Shown in pieces: positions 1-9,083 of a stretch of DNA of 41,287 bases. The first letter of the stretch is position 1. Each line of letters starts with the position of its first letter. The notes under the pieces were generated by a model. It saw only the letters and a list, made by a program, of their open reading frames with translations, was not told the origin of the DNA and ran no database searches. Source of the DNA: Chromatiaceae bacterium (GTDB lineage Bacteria > Pseudomonadota > Gammaproteobacteria > Chromatiales > Chromatiaceae); NCBI GenBank assembly GCA_022340805.1, contig JAJDNF010000026.1:1-41287 (forward strand), read 5' to 3'. The position numbers and the translations under genes were made by a program.

Positions 1-13
1 TGACCTGGGTCAA
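1..13. promoter_or_regulatory. FNR/DNR-like palindromic box at window edge
   Basis: The window opens with TGACCTGGGTCAA. If the missing preceding base is T, this is TTGAC-N4-GTCAA, a perfect inverted repeat with the 5-4-5 geometry of FNR/DNR boxes (consensus TTGAT-N4-ATCAA). It lies about 130 bp upstream of a Crp/Fnr-family gene whose recognition helix keeps the E-x-x-S-R pattern that reads TTGA half-sites. It may serve that gene (autoregulation) or a divergent gene left of the window. Confidence 0.4.
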
Positions 14-145
14 GAATAGCGGGGGTAAGCGGTCGACCAAGGTCAAGGTCGCAGGCTCAATGCGTGAACAACATCTCATTGTTTGAAACGGTGTGGCCGC
101 GGCGTACCTGACCGCGCCGGCCGGCTCGAACCCAGCGGGGAGTCC

Positions 146-859
146 ATGCACGCGACCAGTATCCCGATCGATGTAGACGAATTGCTTGCGCAGTCCCTGT
201 TCAGCGACCTCGATCGCATCAGCATCCAGCAGATCGCCCGGGGTGGCTGGGTGATCGAGCAGAAGCGTGCCGCGCGCATAGTCAGTCGCGGCGATTACCT
301 CGATGGCCTGTTCGCGGTCTTCGAGGGGCGACTCAAGCTCTACATGCTGTCGTGCAATGGCGACGAACGGGTGTTGCGCGTGCTGCAGCCAGGCGACAGT
401 TTCGGCGAGGCGATCATGTTCAACGAGTTTCCCAGCCCGGTATTTGTCGACACCCTGTCGCCGGTCAGGCTCGGCTATCTGCCGCGCGAGGTGATCAAAG
501 AGGCGCTTGCGGCAAAGCCGGACTTTGCCGATTCCATGCTGCGTGCGATGAGTCATCTGATGCGCCAGCTGATCGGGGATCTGGAGGCCTGCTGTCTGCA
601 GAATGCGCGGCAACGCACCGTGGCCTATCTGTTGCGCGAGGCCCACCAGGGATCGACGCCGCATCCGGAGATCCGGCTACCTGCAGCCAAGGCCGTGATT
701 GCCAGCATGCTGAACATCTCGGCCGAGACCTTCTCGCGCGAACTGCACCGGCTGCAGGAGCAGGGCCTTATCAAGATCGACCGCCGGACCGTCTACCTAC
801 ACGACAGCAAGCGCCTTGGCGCCATCGGTCGGGGCGTCGACCCATTGTCGAAATTCTAG
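146..859 (+). CDS. Crp/Fnr-family transcriptional regulator (Dnr-like)
   Basis: 237 residues. It has an N-terminal cyclic-nucleotide-binding-type beta-roll (about 15-125, with the turn QPGDSFGEA at 81-89), a long dimerisation helix (about 128-165) and a C-terminal winged HTH (about 175-220). The recognition helix ETFSREL (194-200) keeps Glu194, Ser197 and Arg198, the FNR-type pattern for TTGA half-sites. The N-terminal cysteine cluster that holds the 4Fe-4S centre in FNR is absent; only Cys70, Cys149 and Cys150 occur, so oxygen sensing by an iron-sulfur cluster is unlikely. The overall pattern resembles Dnr/Nnr-type NO or redox regulators, but the effector is inferred only. The frame is open from an ATG at 83; the ATG at 146 was chosen because it follows GGGGAG and removes a low-complexity Arg/Gly leader. 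The neighbour on the right is convergent. Confidence 0.85.
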   Translation: MHATSIPIDVDELLAQSLFSDLDRISIQQIARGGWVIEQKRAARIVSRGDYLDGLFAVFEGRLKLYMLSCNGDERVLRVLQPGDSFGEAIMFNEFPSPVFVDTLSPVRLGYLPREVIKEALAAKPDFADSMLRAMSHLMRQLIGDLEACCLQNARQRTVAYLLREAHQGSTPHPEIRLPAAKAVIASMLNISAETFSRELHRLQEQGLIKIDRRTVYLHDSKRLGAIGRGVDPLSKF

Positions 860-870
860 TGGGCGTCGCT

Positions 871-921
871 TGGTGACAGAAGGTACAGGGCAATACGCCG
901 CACCGTTGCGCCCTGTCACCA
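871..921. repeat. REP-like palindromic repeat in a convergent junction
   Basis: Between two convergent stop codons. TGGTGACAG (871-879) is perfectly complementary to CTGTCACCA (913-921). Nested inside, ACAGGGCAA pairs imperfectly with TTGCGCCCTGT. The core (GGGCAATACGCCGC... to ...TTGCGCCCTG) aligns almost base for base with the repeat at 38318-38347. The two long stems share bases, so either a long hairpin or a shorter inner one can form. No T-run follows, so an intrinsic terminator is not supported, although it could stop or protect both converging transcripts. Confidence 0.55.
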
Positions 922-981
922 TGGATGCACGCAATCCAATGCGTCGTTGAATGCGCTGCACCACACCGGGCGTCACTGCGC

Positions 982-2052
982 TCAGGGCGCCTTCCCGCGC
1001 TGACGTTCGAGGGCCCAGGCGACGTGCTCGCGGACCATCGGATCGGGAAAGTCCAATCGGCGCTGCAAGGCCTCCCCGATCGCGGGGTCACGACCGGCAT
1101 TGCCCAGGGCCACGGCGATGTTGCGCAGCCACCGCGAATAGCCTATGCGGCGGATCGCCGAGCCCTCGGTGCGCTGCAGAAACTGCGTCTCGCTCCAGCC
1201 AAACAGCTCAAGCAGTGTCGCGGCGTCGAGTCCGTGGCGGGGCAGGAAGTCCTGTTCGGGCGTCGGTATCGCGAAGCGGTTCCACGGACAGACCTGCTGG
1301 CAGTCGTCGCAGCCAAAGATCCGGTTGCCGAGTAGCGGGCGCAGCTGCTCGGGAATCGGACCCTTCAGTTCGATCGTCAGATAGGAGATGCAGCGCCGCG
1401 CGTCGACCTGGTATGGCGCGACGATGGCGCGGGTCGGACAGCAATCGATACAGGCCTGGCAGTCCCCGCAGTGTTCTGGGACCGGTGTATCGACCGGCAG
1501 CGGCAGGTCGGTATACAGCTCGCCGAGAAAAAACCATGAACCTGCATCGCGGTTGAGCAGGTTGGAGTGCTTGCCGATCCAGCCGAGCCCCGCCTTGGCC
1601 GCGATTGCCTTCTCCATCACCGGTGCGGAATCGACGAATGCCCGGTAGCCGAAGGGCCCGACTTGGCTGGCGATCCGGTCGGCGAGACGCTGCAGCCGCC
1701 GGCGCATCACCTTGTGATAGTCGCGGCCCAGTGCATAGCGCGAGATGAAGGCCTGCGCGGGGTCGTCCAGGATGGCCCGCGGATCGGGCTCGTCGGGCAG
1801 GTAGTCCATGCGTACCGAGACGATGCGCAGCGTGCCCGGCACCAGCTCGGCAGGCTGGGTGCGCTTGCTGCCGTGTTGCTGCATGAATGCCATCTCGCCG
1901 TGAAAGCCGCGTGCCAGCCAGCGCTGCAGGTGCTGCGCGGTCTCGCCCAGATCGGTATCGCAGATCCCGACCTGCTGGAAACCGAGCTGTCGGCCCCACT
2001 GCTTGATGCGTCCGGCGAGCTGCTTGAAATCGATATCCGGCTGGTTTTCCAT
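982..2052 (-). CDS. queG: Epoxyqueuosine reductase QueG
   Basis: 356 residues; the usual family length is 350-380. It catalyses the last step of queuosine synthesis, reducing epoxyqueuosine in tRNA to queuosine with cobalamin and two 4Fe-4S clusters in the cytoplasm. The two ferredoxin-like clusters are visible: CGDCQACIDCCP (Cys195, 198, 201, 205), then Cys221 and CDDCQQVCPWN (Cys248, 251, 255). FVDSAPVMEKA (139-149) contains the conserved acidic residue (Asp141) of the active site. The C-terminal part (about 280-350) looks like the HEAT-like tRNA-contacting region. The ATG at 2052 was chosen over a farther in-frame start at 2175, which would run into the divergent nnr gene. It is divergent from nnr with only 40 bp between the starts, so the promoters overlap. 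Confidence 0.96.
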   Translation of the reverse strand: MENQPDIDFKQLAGRIKQWGRQLGFQQVGICDTDLGETAQHLQRWLARGFHGEMAFMQQHGSKRTQPAELVPGTLRIVSVRMDYLPDEPDPRAILDDPAQAFISRYALGRDYHKVMRRRLQRLADRIASQVGPFGYRAFVDSAPVMEKAIAAKAGLGWIGKHSNLLNRDAGSWFFLGELYTDLPLPVDTPVPEHCGDCQACIDCCPTRAIVAPYQVDARRCISYLTIELKGPIPEQLRPLLGNRIFGCDDCQQVCPWNRFAIPTPEQDFLPRHGLDAATLLELFGWSETQFLQRTEGSAIRRIGYSRWLRNIAVALGNAGRDPAIGEALQRRLDFPDPMVREHVAWALERQRGKAP

Positions 2053-2092
2053 CACACTTAATAAGATAACCCGTCGCCGGCCCAACACATCC

Positions 2093-3601
2093 ATGACATA
2101 TCGAGCACTCCCGGACACCGCCGAACTGCCGCGTGCACTGTATACCGCCGAACAGGTGCGCGGTTTCGACCGCATCGCAATCGACCGGTTCGGCAGTACC
2201 GGTCTCGCGCTGATGGAGCGGGCGGGTCAGGCCGCGTTCGACCTGATCAGACAGCGCTGGCCGGAGGCCCGACGCCTGGTCGTGCTGGCCGGCACCGGCA
2301 ACAACGCCGGCGACGGTTTCGTCGTCGCGCGCCTGGCGAGCGAGGCCGGCCTGGCTGTCGAGGTGCTGCAACTTGGCGAGCGCGAGCGCCTGACCGGCGA
2401 CGCCCTGGCGAATGCGCTGCGCTGGCAGCAGATCGGGGGCGCCTGGGCGCCGTTTGAGCGCCTCGCGCCGGATCTCGATCTGGTCGTCGACGCGATGTTC
2501 GGGACCGGGCTGGAGCGGCCGGTCGGCGGGCACTGGGCCGCGGCAATCGCCGCGGCCAACGCGCACCGCGCGCCCTGCATCGCGATCGACGTCCCGTCCG
2601 GTCTGCATGCCGACAGCGGCGTGATTCTCGGCAGTGCGATTCATGCCGCCGTCACGATCAGTTTCATTGGCCTGAAGACCGGCCTGTTCACCGCGGACGG
2701 GCCGGACTGTGCCGGCGAGGTCGTATTCGCCGGCCTGGGGGTTCCGGCCGCCGTTTATGCCAGCAGCGTGCCTTCGGCGCGGCGTATCGACTGGCAAAAA
2801 CAGTCCGCGCTGCTCGCCCCGCGGCGTCGCAATGCCCACAAGGGACATTTCGGTCACGTGCTGGTAGTCGGCGGCAACCACGGCATGGGCGGGGCGGTGC
2901 GCATCGCCGCCGAAGCGGCGTTACGCAGCGGTAGTGGCCTGGTCAGCGTGGCGACGCGCGAGCGGCATGTCGCGTCGCTGCTCGCGGCTCGCCCGGAGGT
3001 GATGGTTCACGCAGTCGAGGACCCGCAGGCGCTGCAGCCGCTGCTGCGCCAGGCCAGCGTGGTCGCGCTCGGCCCGGGTCTGGGGCAGGATGCCTGGGCG
3101 CTCGGCCTGTGGCGGGCCGCGCTGGAGTCCGGTCGGCCGCTGGTCGTGGATGCGGATGCGCTGCGCCTGCTGGCCGCAGAGCCGCTGCGACGCGACGACT
3201 GGGTACTGACCCCGCACCCGGGCGAGGCGGCGGCGCTGTTGTCGCTTTGCAGTGCCGAGGTCAACGCGCAGCGTTTCGAAACGGCCGTGCAGATGCAGCG
3301 CCGCTACGGCGGCAGCGTGGTCCTCAAGGGCGTCGGCTCGATTGTCGCGAGCGGCGGTGCAACGCCGCCGGCGCTGTGCAGCGAGGGCAATCCCGGGATG
3401 GCCAGTGGCGGAATGGGCGATGCACTCACCGGGGTGATCGCCGCGTTGATGGCCCAGGGACTGGCGCTGCGCGACGCCGCGGAAGGTGGCGTGTGCCTGC
3501 ATGCGGCCGCGGGTGACGCTGCGGCGCGTGTCGGTGGGGAGCGAGGTATGTTGGCCGGCGACCTCATCGGACGGTTGCGCGGCCTGGTGAACCGACCATG
3601 A
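2093..3601 (+). CDS. nnr: Bifunctional NAD(P)H-hydrate epimerase / ADP-dependent dehydratase
   Basis: 502 residues with the two expected halves. The N-terminal YjeF_N epimerase domain (about 15-225) has GTGNNAGDGFV (67-77), DAMFGTGL (133-140) and IDVPSG (165-170). The C-terminal ribokinase-like dehydratase domain (about 235-495) has HKGHFGHVLVVGG (249-261) and GMASGGMGDALTG with catalytic Asp443. It repairs hydrated NADH and NADPH: the epimerase interconverts R and S forms and the dehydratase restores the S form using ADP. The start at 2093 gives the usual family N-terminus; the frame is open back to 2003, but that part lies inside queG. The stop overlaps the next start as ATGA (3598-3601), so nnr and tsaE are translationally coupled. 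Confidence 0.96.
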   Translation: MTYRALPDTAELPRALYTAEQVRGFDRIAIDRFGSTGLALMERAGQAAFDLIRQRWPEARRLVVLAGTGNNAGDGFVVARLASEAGLAVEVLQLGERERLTGDALANALRWQQIGGAWAPFERLAPDLDLVVDAMFGTGLERPVGGHWAAAIAAANAHRAPCIAIDVPSGLHADSGVILGSAIHAAVTISFIGLKTGLFTADGPDCAGEVVFAGLGVPAAVYASSVPSARRIDWQKQSALLAPRRRNAHKGHFGHVLVVGGNHGMGGAVRIAAEAALRSGSGLVSVATRERHVASLLAARPEVMVHAVEDPQALQPLLRQASVVALGPGLGQDAWALGLWRAALESGRPLVVDADALRLLAAEPLRRDDWVLTPHPGEAAALLSLCSAEVNAQRFETAVQMQRRYGGSVVLKGVGSIVASGGATPPALCSEGNPGMASGGMGDALTGVIAALMAQGLALRDAAEGGVCLHAAAGDAAARVGGERGMLAGDLIGRLRGLVNRP

Positions 3602-4074
3602 GCAATGCGCCGGGCTGGTCGGGTGTGCTGCGTGGCGAGGCGGAGCAGGAGCTCCTGGGCGTGCGCCTGGCGGCGGCCTGCATCGGGCCGGCACTGATCC
3701 ACCTCGAGGGCGATCTGGGTGCGGGCAAGACGACACTGACCCGCGGGTTCCTGCGTGGCCTCGGCCATCGCGGGGCAGTCAAGAGCCCCACCTACACGCT
3801 GATCGAGCCATACGAGATCGCCGGGCGCCAGGTCTACCACTTGGATCTCTATCGGGTGGCGGATCCGGCCGAACTCGAGTACCTGGGCCTGCGCGAGATG
3901 CTCAGCGGCGATGCGGTCCTGCTGGTCGAGTGGCCGGAGCGCGGTGCAGGTTGGCTGCCACCACCCGATCTGCGGATCCAGATCAGATATCAGGGGCAGG
4001 GCCGTGAGGTCGCGATGTCTGCCGCCACGGCGCGCGGCCAGCGGGTACTTAAGCGCTTCGTGGCGGACCTCTAG
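3598..4074 (+). CDS. tsaE: tRNA t6A synthesis ATPase TsaE
   Basis: 158 residues, the normal size for this small P-loop ATPase. It works with TsaB and TsaD in forming N6-threonylcarbamoyladenosine at position 37 of ANN-decoding tRNAs. Visible motifs are Walker A GDLGAGKT (38-45), SPTYTL (63-68), HLDLYR (81-86) and the Walker-B-like LVEWPE (109-114). The ATG overlaps the nnr stop by four bases. About 107 bp of more AT-rich sequence separates it from amiB, so amiB may have its own promoter. Confidence 0.96.
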   Translation: MSNAPGWSGVLRGEAEQELLGVRLAAACIGPALIHLEGDLGAGKTTLTRGFLRGLGHRGAVKSPTYTLIEPYEIAGRQVYHLDLYRVADPAELEYLGLREMLSGDAVLLVEWPERGAGWLPPPDLRIQIRYQGQGREVAMSAATARGQRVLKRFVADL

Positions 4075-4113
4075 TAGTCTTCGAGGAAGATGGTATATCT
4101 GACCGATTTGCCT

Positions 4114-4131
4114 AGGAAAAGATTTTTTCCT
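4114..4131. promoter_or_regulatory. AT-rich inverted repeat upstream of amiB
   Basis: AGGAAAA (4114-4120), a four-base loop, then TTTTCCT (4125-4131). It sits about 50 bp before the amiB ATG, in the most AT-rich part of the tsaE-amiB gap. TGTGCTATCTT just downstream resembles an extended -10 element. It could be an operator or a weak terminator for tsaE; no protein family can be assigned. Confidence 0.25.
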
Positions 4132-4181
4132 GTGCTATCTTCGGGTTCATCGGCTCAGGGCTGCGCGGAACTCTGAACCCC

Positions 4182-5486
4182 ATGAGAAAACTGTTCGTCT
4201 TCATCGCTCTGTCACTGTTCATGCCCCGGCTGTTCGCGGCCGACGTGGCTGGCGTCCGCCTATGGACCGCGCCCGACCATACCCGCCTGGTGTTCGACAC
4301 CACCGGCCCGCTGGAACACAAGGTGTTCGCGTTGGCGGGGCCGGATCGGCTGGTCATCGACTTCGAGCAGGCCGGCGTTGCGGCAGGATTTTCGGGCAGT
4401 GAGGTGCACGACGAGCATGTCGGGGCCATGCGCTATGCCAAGCGCCCGGACGGCGGTTTGCGGGTGGTGCTGGATCTGCACCAGGCGGTCAGGCCCAAGA
4501 CCTTCCTGTTGAAACCGAATGCGAGTTACGGGCATAGACTGGTGGTGGACCTGTACCCGGTGGAGGCCACCCGCGCGCCGCGGGTGGCCAAATCGGCGGA
4601 CGATATCCAGCGTGCCCGTGACGTGGTCGTGGCAGTCGACGCCGGCCATGGCGGGGATGACCCGGGGGCCGCCGGTAAGCGTTTCGGGACCGATGAAAAA
4701 CAGGTCACGCTGGAGATCGCGCAGCGCCTGAAACGCCTGATCGACGCCCAGCCCGGGATGCGCGCGGTGCTCACGCGCAACGGCGACTATTTCATCCCGC
4801 TGCGTAAACGCATGGCGCTGGCCCGGGAGCAGCGCGCCGACCTGTTCGTGTCCATCCATGCCGACGCGTTCCGCGACAAGCGGGTGCGCGGATCATCCGT
4901 CTACGTGCTGTCCCAGCGCGGTGCCTCCAGCGAGGCGGCCCGCTGGCTGGCCGAGAAGGAGAACGCATCCGACCTGGTCGGCGGGGTCAGCCTGGACGAC
5001 AAGGACGATATGCTGGCGTCGGTGCTGCTGGATCTCTCCCAGTCGGCTACGCAGCATGCCAGTCTGAGCGCCGCGGACAAGGTCTACGGTGAACTGCGCC
5101 GGGTGGGCAAGATCCACGGCCGGCGCGTGCAGCAGGCCGGGTTCATGGTGCTGAAATCTCCCGATGTGCCGTCGATGCTGGTCGAGACCGGTTTCATCTC
5201 GAACCCCGATGAAGAGCGCAATCTGCGTGATCCGGACTACCAGGAGCGCCTGGCCAAGGCGATCATGTCCGGGGTGAAGCGCTTCTTCAACGATGCCCCG
5301 CCCCCCGGGACCATGCTGGCGGAGCGCCAGAGAACCACCACCAAGCATGTGATCGCCAAGGGCGACACGCTGTCGGAGATCGCGGACCGCTACCAGGTCA
5401 GTCTCGGATCGCTGCGCCGCCAGAACGACATCCGCAGCGAGAATCTCATTCGCGTCGGACAGGTGCTGGTCATCCCGGACACCTGA
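4182..5486 (+). CDS. amiB: N-acetylmuramoyl-L-alanine amidase (AMIN + Amidase_3 + LysM)
   Basis: 434 residues. A signal peptide (1-19/20, cleavage after LFA) sends it to the periplasm. Domains in order are AMIN (about 22-125, peptidoglycan and septal targeting), Amidase_3 (about 148-370) and a C-terminal LysM (about 388-432, KGDTLSEIADRY). Zinc and catalytic residues visible by family pattern are His156 (DAGHGG), Glu172, His226 (SIHAD) and Glu335 (LVETGF). It cuts the amide bond between MurNAc and the stem peptide to separate daughter cells. The insert around 262-292 corresponds to the regulatory helix that blocks the active site until an EnvC/NlpD-type activator binds, and is present here. 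AMIN plus LysM directly upstream of mutL is the arrangement of AmiB in pseudomonads. Confidence 0.95.
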   Translation: MRKLFVFIALSLFMPRLFAADVAGVRLWTAPDHTRLVFDTTGPLEHKVFALAGPDRLVIDFEQAGVAAGFSGSEVHDEHVGAMRYAKRPDGGLRVVLDLHQAVRPKTFLLKPNASYGHRLVVDLYPVEATRAPRVAKSADDIQRARDVVVAVDAGHGGDDPGAAGKRFGTDEKQVTLEIAQRLKRLIDAQPGMRAVLTRNGDYFIPLRKRMALAREQRADLFVSIHADAFRDKRVRGSSVYVLSQRGASSEAARWLAEKENASDLVGGVSLDDKDDMLASVLLDLSQSATQHASLSAADKVYGELRRVGKIHGRRVQQAGFMVLKSPDVPSMLVETGFISNPDEERNLRDPDYQERLAKAIMSGVKRFFNDAPPPGTMLAERQRTTTKHVIAKGDTLSEIADRYQVSLGSLRRQNDIRSENLIRVGQVLVIPDT

Positions 5487-5752
5487 CCGGGCCGCGGACG
5501 TCGGGCAGCGGCGCCGCAGGCACGTCTGTCCGGGTACCTGCTGCAGCTGCGTGGTTCCTTTCCCGTGCCGTCCAGGCTGCCGATATCCCGGGTATCGCGC
5601 TGCGCGCCGACGCGCCCTGAGCGGCCCTCTGCGAGCAGGGTTGGGCACGCCGTTTGGTACCCGGTCCGTTTGCTGCTCCAGCATCGGGAGCCTTCTTGCC
5701 GGCCGCTGAACGGGTGTGGTCAGCGGCGCAGCGCGGGTGGCAGAATGCCGCC
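5487..5752 (+). other. amiB-mutL intergenic gap
   Basis: 266 bp of GC-rich sequence without a convincing gene. In-frame sequence upstream of mutL stays open to 5654, but the leader it would add has no similarity to MutL. No clear promoter, terminator or repeat was seen. Confidence 0.5.
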
Positions 5753-7531
5753 ATGTCGCTGCGCATCCATGCCCTGCCTACCCAGCTGGTCAACCAGATC
5801 GCCGCCGGCGAGGTGGTCGAACGCCCCGCCTCGGTGGTCAAGGAGCTGGTCGAGAACAGCCTCGATGCCGGCGCCGGCCGGATCCAGATCGACGTCGAGC
5901 AGGGCGGCATCAAGCTGATCCGGATCAGCGACGATGGATCCGGCATCGAGCGCGACGATCTCAGCTTGGCGCTGGCGCGGCATGCGACCAGCAAGCTGGC
6001 CGAACTCGCCGACCTCGAGCAGATCAGCAGCATGGGATTTCGCGGCGAGGCCCTGCCGGCGATCGCCTCGGTCTCGCGCCTCAGCCTGGCCTCACGCGCG
6101 CGCGGCGCCGAACACGCGTGGCAGCTGGAGGGCGAAGGCACCGAGACGCGCCCGGCGGCCCTGTCCCGCGGTACCGTCGTCACGGTACGTGATCTTTTCT
6201 ACAACACCCCGGCGCGGCGCAAGTTTCTGCGCACCGAAAAGACCGAATTCGGGCATCTCGAGCAGGTGGTCAGGCGCCTGGCCCTGGTGCGCCCCGACGT
6301 CGCCTTCGTCCTGAACCACAACGGCCGGGAGGTGTTCGGTGCTGCCAGCGCTGCGGACCGGGCCAGTCACGAACGCCGCCTGGGCGATCTCCTGGGTCCG
6401 GGTTTCCTCGATGACGCCATGTATTTCGAGCACGCGGCGGCGGGTCTGCGGCTCAGCGGCTGGGTGGCACGACCGACCTTCTCGCGCAGCCAGGCCGACA
6501 TGCAGCACTTCTATGTCAACCGGCGCATGGTGCGCGACAAGCTGGTCACGCACGCGGTGCGCCAGGCGTTTCAGGACGTCCTGTATCACGGTCGCCATCC
6601 GGCCTACGTGCTGTTCCTCGAGCTGGCCCCGGCCCTGGTCGACGTCAATGTCCATCCCACCAAACACGAGGTACGCTTCCGCGAGGGCCGCCTGGTCCAC
6701 GATTTCCTGTTTCGTACCCTGCACGAGGTGTTGGCCGAACCGGTGTCCACGGCAGGCGCCGCCCCGGCGCCATTGCCGGCGGCGAACTTGCCAACCGCGC
6801 AACCGCGCCAGGCCAGCATGCCGTTGCAGGTCGCTGAGCGACGCGCGGCCTATCGTGCTGCCGGCGAGTGGCAGGCGCCCGCGCCAGTGGCACTGACAGC
6901 GGTTGGAGCGGCCGCCGGGTCGCAGCCGGTCGACGAGCCGGCCGCGGAACACCCGCTCGGTTTCGCGATCGCGCAGCTGCACGGTGTCTACGTGCTCGCA
7001 CAGAACCAGCACGGCCTGGTTCTGGTCGACATGCACGCCGCGCATGAGCGGATCACCTATGAGGCGTTCAAGCGGGCGCGCGAGGGTGAGGGGATTCGCA
7101 GCCAGCCGCTGCTGGTCCCGGTCAGCGTGGCGGTCAGCCGGCGTGAGGCCGACCTGGTCGAGCAGCATGCGGAGGTGTTCGCCGGGCTCGGCATGGAGGT
7201 CGACCGACTCGGTGAGCAGAGTCTGGTCGTGCGCGCGCTGCCGGCGTTGCTGCGCCACGCCGATGCCGAGCGCCTGCTGCGCGACGTGCTGGCCGACCTG
7301 GTGGTGCACGGCGGCAGCCAGCGGATCATTGAACAGATCAACGAGGTGTTGGCGACCATGGCCTGTCACGGTTCGGTGCGCGCCAACCGCCGCCTGAGCG
7401 TGGAAGAGATGAACGCGCTGCTGCGCGATATCGAGCGCACCGAGCGTAGCGGTCAATGTAACCACGGTCGCCCCACCTGGACCCAGCTCGACATGCAGGC
7501 CCTGGACAGGCTGTTCCTGCGCGGCCGCTGA
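5753..7531 (+). CDS. mutL: DNA mismatch repair protein MutL (endonuclease type)
   Basis: 592 residues starting at MSLRIHALP, the normal N-terminus. The GHKL ATPase part has the Glu-containing helix of the [22 protein letters not shown] region, [11 protein letters not shown] and [15 protein letters not shown] Pro/Ala-rich linker (about 335-395) leads to the dimerisation domain. The C-terminal domain has [12 protein letters not shown] (426-437), which fits the metal-binding endonuclease motif D-x-H-A-x2-E-x4-E, and CNHGRP (569-574), the second endonuclease motif. This protein is therefore expected to nick DNA itself, unlike E. coli MutL, which depends on MutH. It links MutS mismatch recognition to strand removal. 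Confidence 0.97.
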   Translation: MSLRIHALPTQLVNQIAAGEVVERPASVVKELVENSLDAGAGRIQIDVEQGGIKLIRISDDGSGIERDDLSLALARHATSKLAELADLEQISSMGFRGEALPAIASVSRLSLASRARGAEHAWQLEGEGTETRPAALSRGTVVTVRDLFYNTPARRKFLRTEKTEFGHLEQVVRRLALVRPDVAFVLNHNGREVFGAASAADRASHERRLGDLLGPGFLDDAMYFEHAAAGLRLSGWVARPTFSRSQADMQHFYVNRRMVRDKLVTHAVRQAFQDVLYHGRHPAYVLFLELAPALVDVNVHPTKHEVRFREGRLVHDFLFRTLHEVLAEPVSTAGAAPAPLPAANLPTAQPRQASMPLQVAERRAAYRAAGEWQAPAPVALTAVGAAAGSQPVDEPAAEHPLGFAIAQLHGVYVLAQNQHGLVLVDMHAAHERITYEAFKRAREGEGIRSQPLLVPVSVAVSRREADLVEQHAEVFAGLGMEVDRLGEQSLVVRALPALLRHADAERLLRDVLADLVVHGGSQRIIEQINEVLATMACHGSVRANRRLSVEEMNALLRDIERTERSGQCNHGRPTWTQLDMQALDRLFLRGR

Positions 7532-7612
7532 GCGACTGGTGCAACATGCAGGCTGGGGTCGTGACGCTGAGATCTTGGTCATTCCGTGCCCTTCGCGGTG
7601 AGGATTCATCCC

Positions 7613-8566
7613 ATGAACGATGCCACCACCTCATTGCCGCCGGCCATCCTGCTGATGGGCCCGACCGCGTCGGGCAAGACCGAGCTGGCGATCGCGTTGC
7701 GCGAGCGCCTGCCGGTCGAGCTCATCAGTGTGGATTCGGCAATGGTCTATCGCGGCATGGATATCGGCACCGCCAAGCCAACCGCGGACGAACTGGCGCG
7801 TGCGCCGCACCGATTGATCGACGTCTGTGATCCGGCTGAGAGCTATTCCGCGGCGCGGTTCCGCGACGATGCGCTGCGCGAGATGCACGCGATCACCGCG
7901 GCGGGACGTATCCCCCTGCTGGTCGGCGGGACCATGCTGTATTTTCGAGCGCTGCAGTTCGGCCTGTCCGAGCTGCCGCAGGCCGACCCGCGGGTACGCG
8001 CGCGCCTCGCAGGTCTGCTCGATGCAGAGGGTCTGCAAGCGCTGCACGCGCGGTTGACTGAGGTCGACCCGGCGGCAGCCGCGCGCATCCATCACAACGA
8101 CCCGCAGCGCACCCTGCGTGCCCTCGAGGTTTGGGAACTCAGCGGACAGAGGCTGAGCGAATTGCAGCGCGCTGCCGGCCGGGTCATGCCGTTTCGCGCG
8201 ATCAAGCTGGTGCGCAGCCCGGCGGCCCGTGATGCGCTGCACGCGCGCATCAACCATCGTTTCCTGGCCATGCTCGAGCAGGGCCTGGTCGCCGAGGTGG
8301 AGCACCTGGTCGGGCGCGGTGACCTGCACCCGGACCTGCCCTCTATGCGCTCGGTGGGATACCGCCAGGTCTGGGCCTGGCTGCGTGGGGAATCTTCCCG
8401 GCCGGAGATGGTCGAACGGGCTCAGGCGGCAACCCGCCAGCTGGCCAAGCGCCAGATGACCTGGCTGCGCAGCGAACCGGGCGTCGAGTGGCTGAACGAA
8501 TCCGGCGATGTGCTGGCCCAGGCCCTGGCCTCGATCCGGCGCGTCCTGGAGGGGCGGCAGGTGTGA
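7613..8566 (+). CDS. miaA: tRNA dimethylallyltransferase MiaA
   Basis: 317 residues. It transfers the dimethylallyl group from DMAPP to N6 of A37 in tRNAs reading UNN codons. The P-loop is GPTASGKT (16-23), followed by the DMAPP/tRNA motif [19 protein letters not shown] and the later [12 protein letters not shown] segment. The ATG at 7613 is preferred to a GTG at 7586 because GTGAGGA lies 8-10 bases before it and the family N-terminus begins here. It sits 81 bp after mutL and 227 bp before hfq, as in E. coli. Confidence 0.96.
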   Translation: MNDATTSLPPAILLMGPTASGKTELAIALRERLPVELISVDSAMVYRGMDIGTAKPTADELARAPHRLIDVCDPAESYSAARFRDDALREMHAITAAGRIPLLVGGTMLYFRALQFGLSELPQADPRVRARLAGLLDAEGLQALHARLTEVDPAAAARIHHNDPQRTLRALEVWELSGQRLSELQRAAGRVMPFRAIKLVRSPAARDALHARINHRFLAMLEQGLVAEVEHLVGRGDLHPDLPSMRSVGYRQVWAWLRGESSRPEMVERAQAATRQLAKRQMTWLRSEPGVEWLNESGDVLAQALASIRRVLEGRQV

Positions 8567-8650
8567 ACGTCGGCGTCCATGCGCAATGTTGCGATCTGTG
8601 TCTAATGTCGCGCTATGCCTGGTTTATTCGCAAACCTGACAAGGCCGCTG

Positions 8651-8659
8651 TGCTATAGT
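8651..8659 (+). promoter_or_regulatory. hfq: Extended -10 promoter element before hfq
   Basis: TGCTATAGT matches an extended -10 (TG-n-TATAGT). A CTGACA at 8636-8641 is too close (12 bp) to be an ordinary -35, and the bases at the proper distance (CAAACC) are poor, which suits an extended -10 promoter. It would start hfq with a leader of about 130 bases. Separate hfq promoters in this gap are common in gammaproteobacteria. Confidence 0.4.
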
Positions 8660-8793
8660 TCGCTGGTCGCATGACCGCGACGATTTGGTGCGGTGACGCT
8701 GGCCGTCTTGGCCTGACCTGCCGCGCTGCGTATACGCATAACTTGTTGAGCGTAAACAAAATTAAACCGAACCAGAACAACACGGAGCCCGCT

Positions 8794-9054
8794 ATGTCGA
8801 AGGGACAAAGCCTGCAGGACCCATTTTTGAACGCATTGCGCAAAGAGCGCATCCCGGTGTCGATTTTCCTGGTGAACGGAATCAAGCTACAGGGAACGAT
8901 CGAATCGTTTGATCAGTTCGTCGTGCTGTTGAAGAACAGCGTCAGCCAGATGGTCTACAAGCACGCGATCTCGACCGTCGTGCCGGCGAGGAACGTGCGC
9001 ATTCAGCACGCACACGGTGAAAGCGAAGGCGACGCGGAGCCCGGCAACACCTGA
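8794..9054 (+). CDS. hfq: RNA chaperone Hfq
   Basis: 86 residues. The Sm1 motif spans about 7-45 ([20 protein letters not shown] and on through [15 protein letters not shown]) and the Sm2 motif is YKHAIS. It forms the hexamer that pairs small RNAs with mRNAs. The acidic, disordered C-terminal tail is short, unlike the long tail of E. coli Hfq (102 residues). The frame is open upstream to 8671, but the ATG at 8794 gives the exact family start and follows CGGAGCCC. The leader is unusually A-rich (AACAAAATTAAACCGAACC), which could bind Hfq itself. Confidence 0.97.
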   Translation: MSKGQSLQDPFLNALRKERIPVSIFLVNGIKLQGTIESFDQFVVLLKNSVSQMVYKHAISTVVPARNVRIQHAHGESEGDAEPGNT

Positions 9055-9083
9055 TCACGCCCACCACTACCGAGCGGAACCGA

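Noticed and set aside
1208-2881. A 557-codon open frame on the minus strand over queG and nnr
   Set aside because: It is out of frame with queG, shows no domain, and both real genes have full-length matches to their families.
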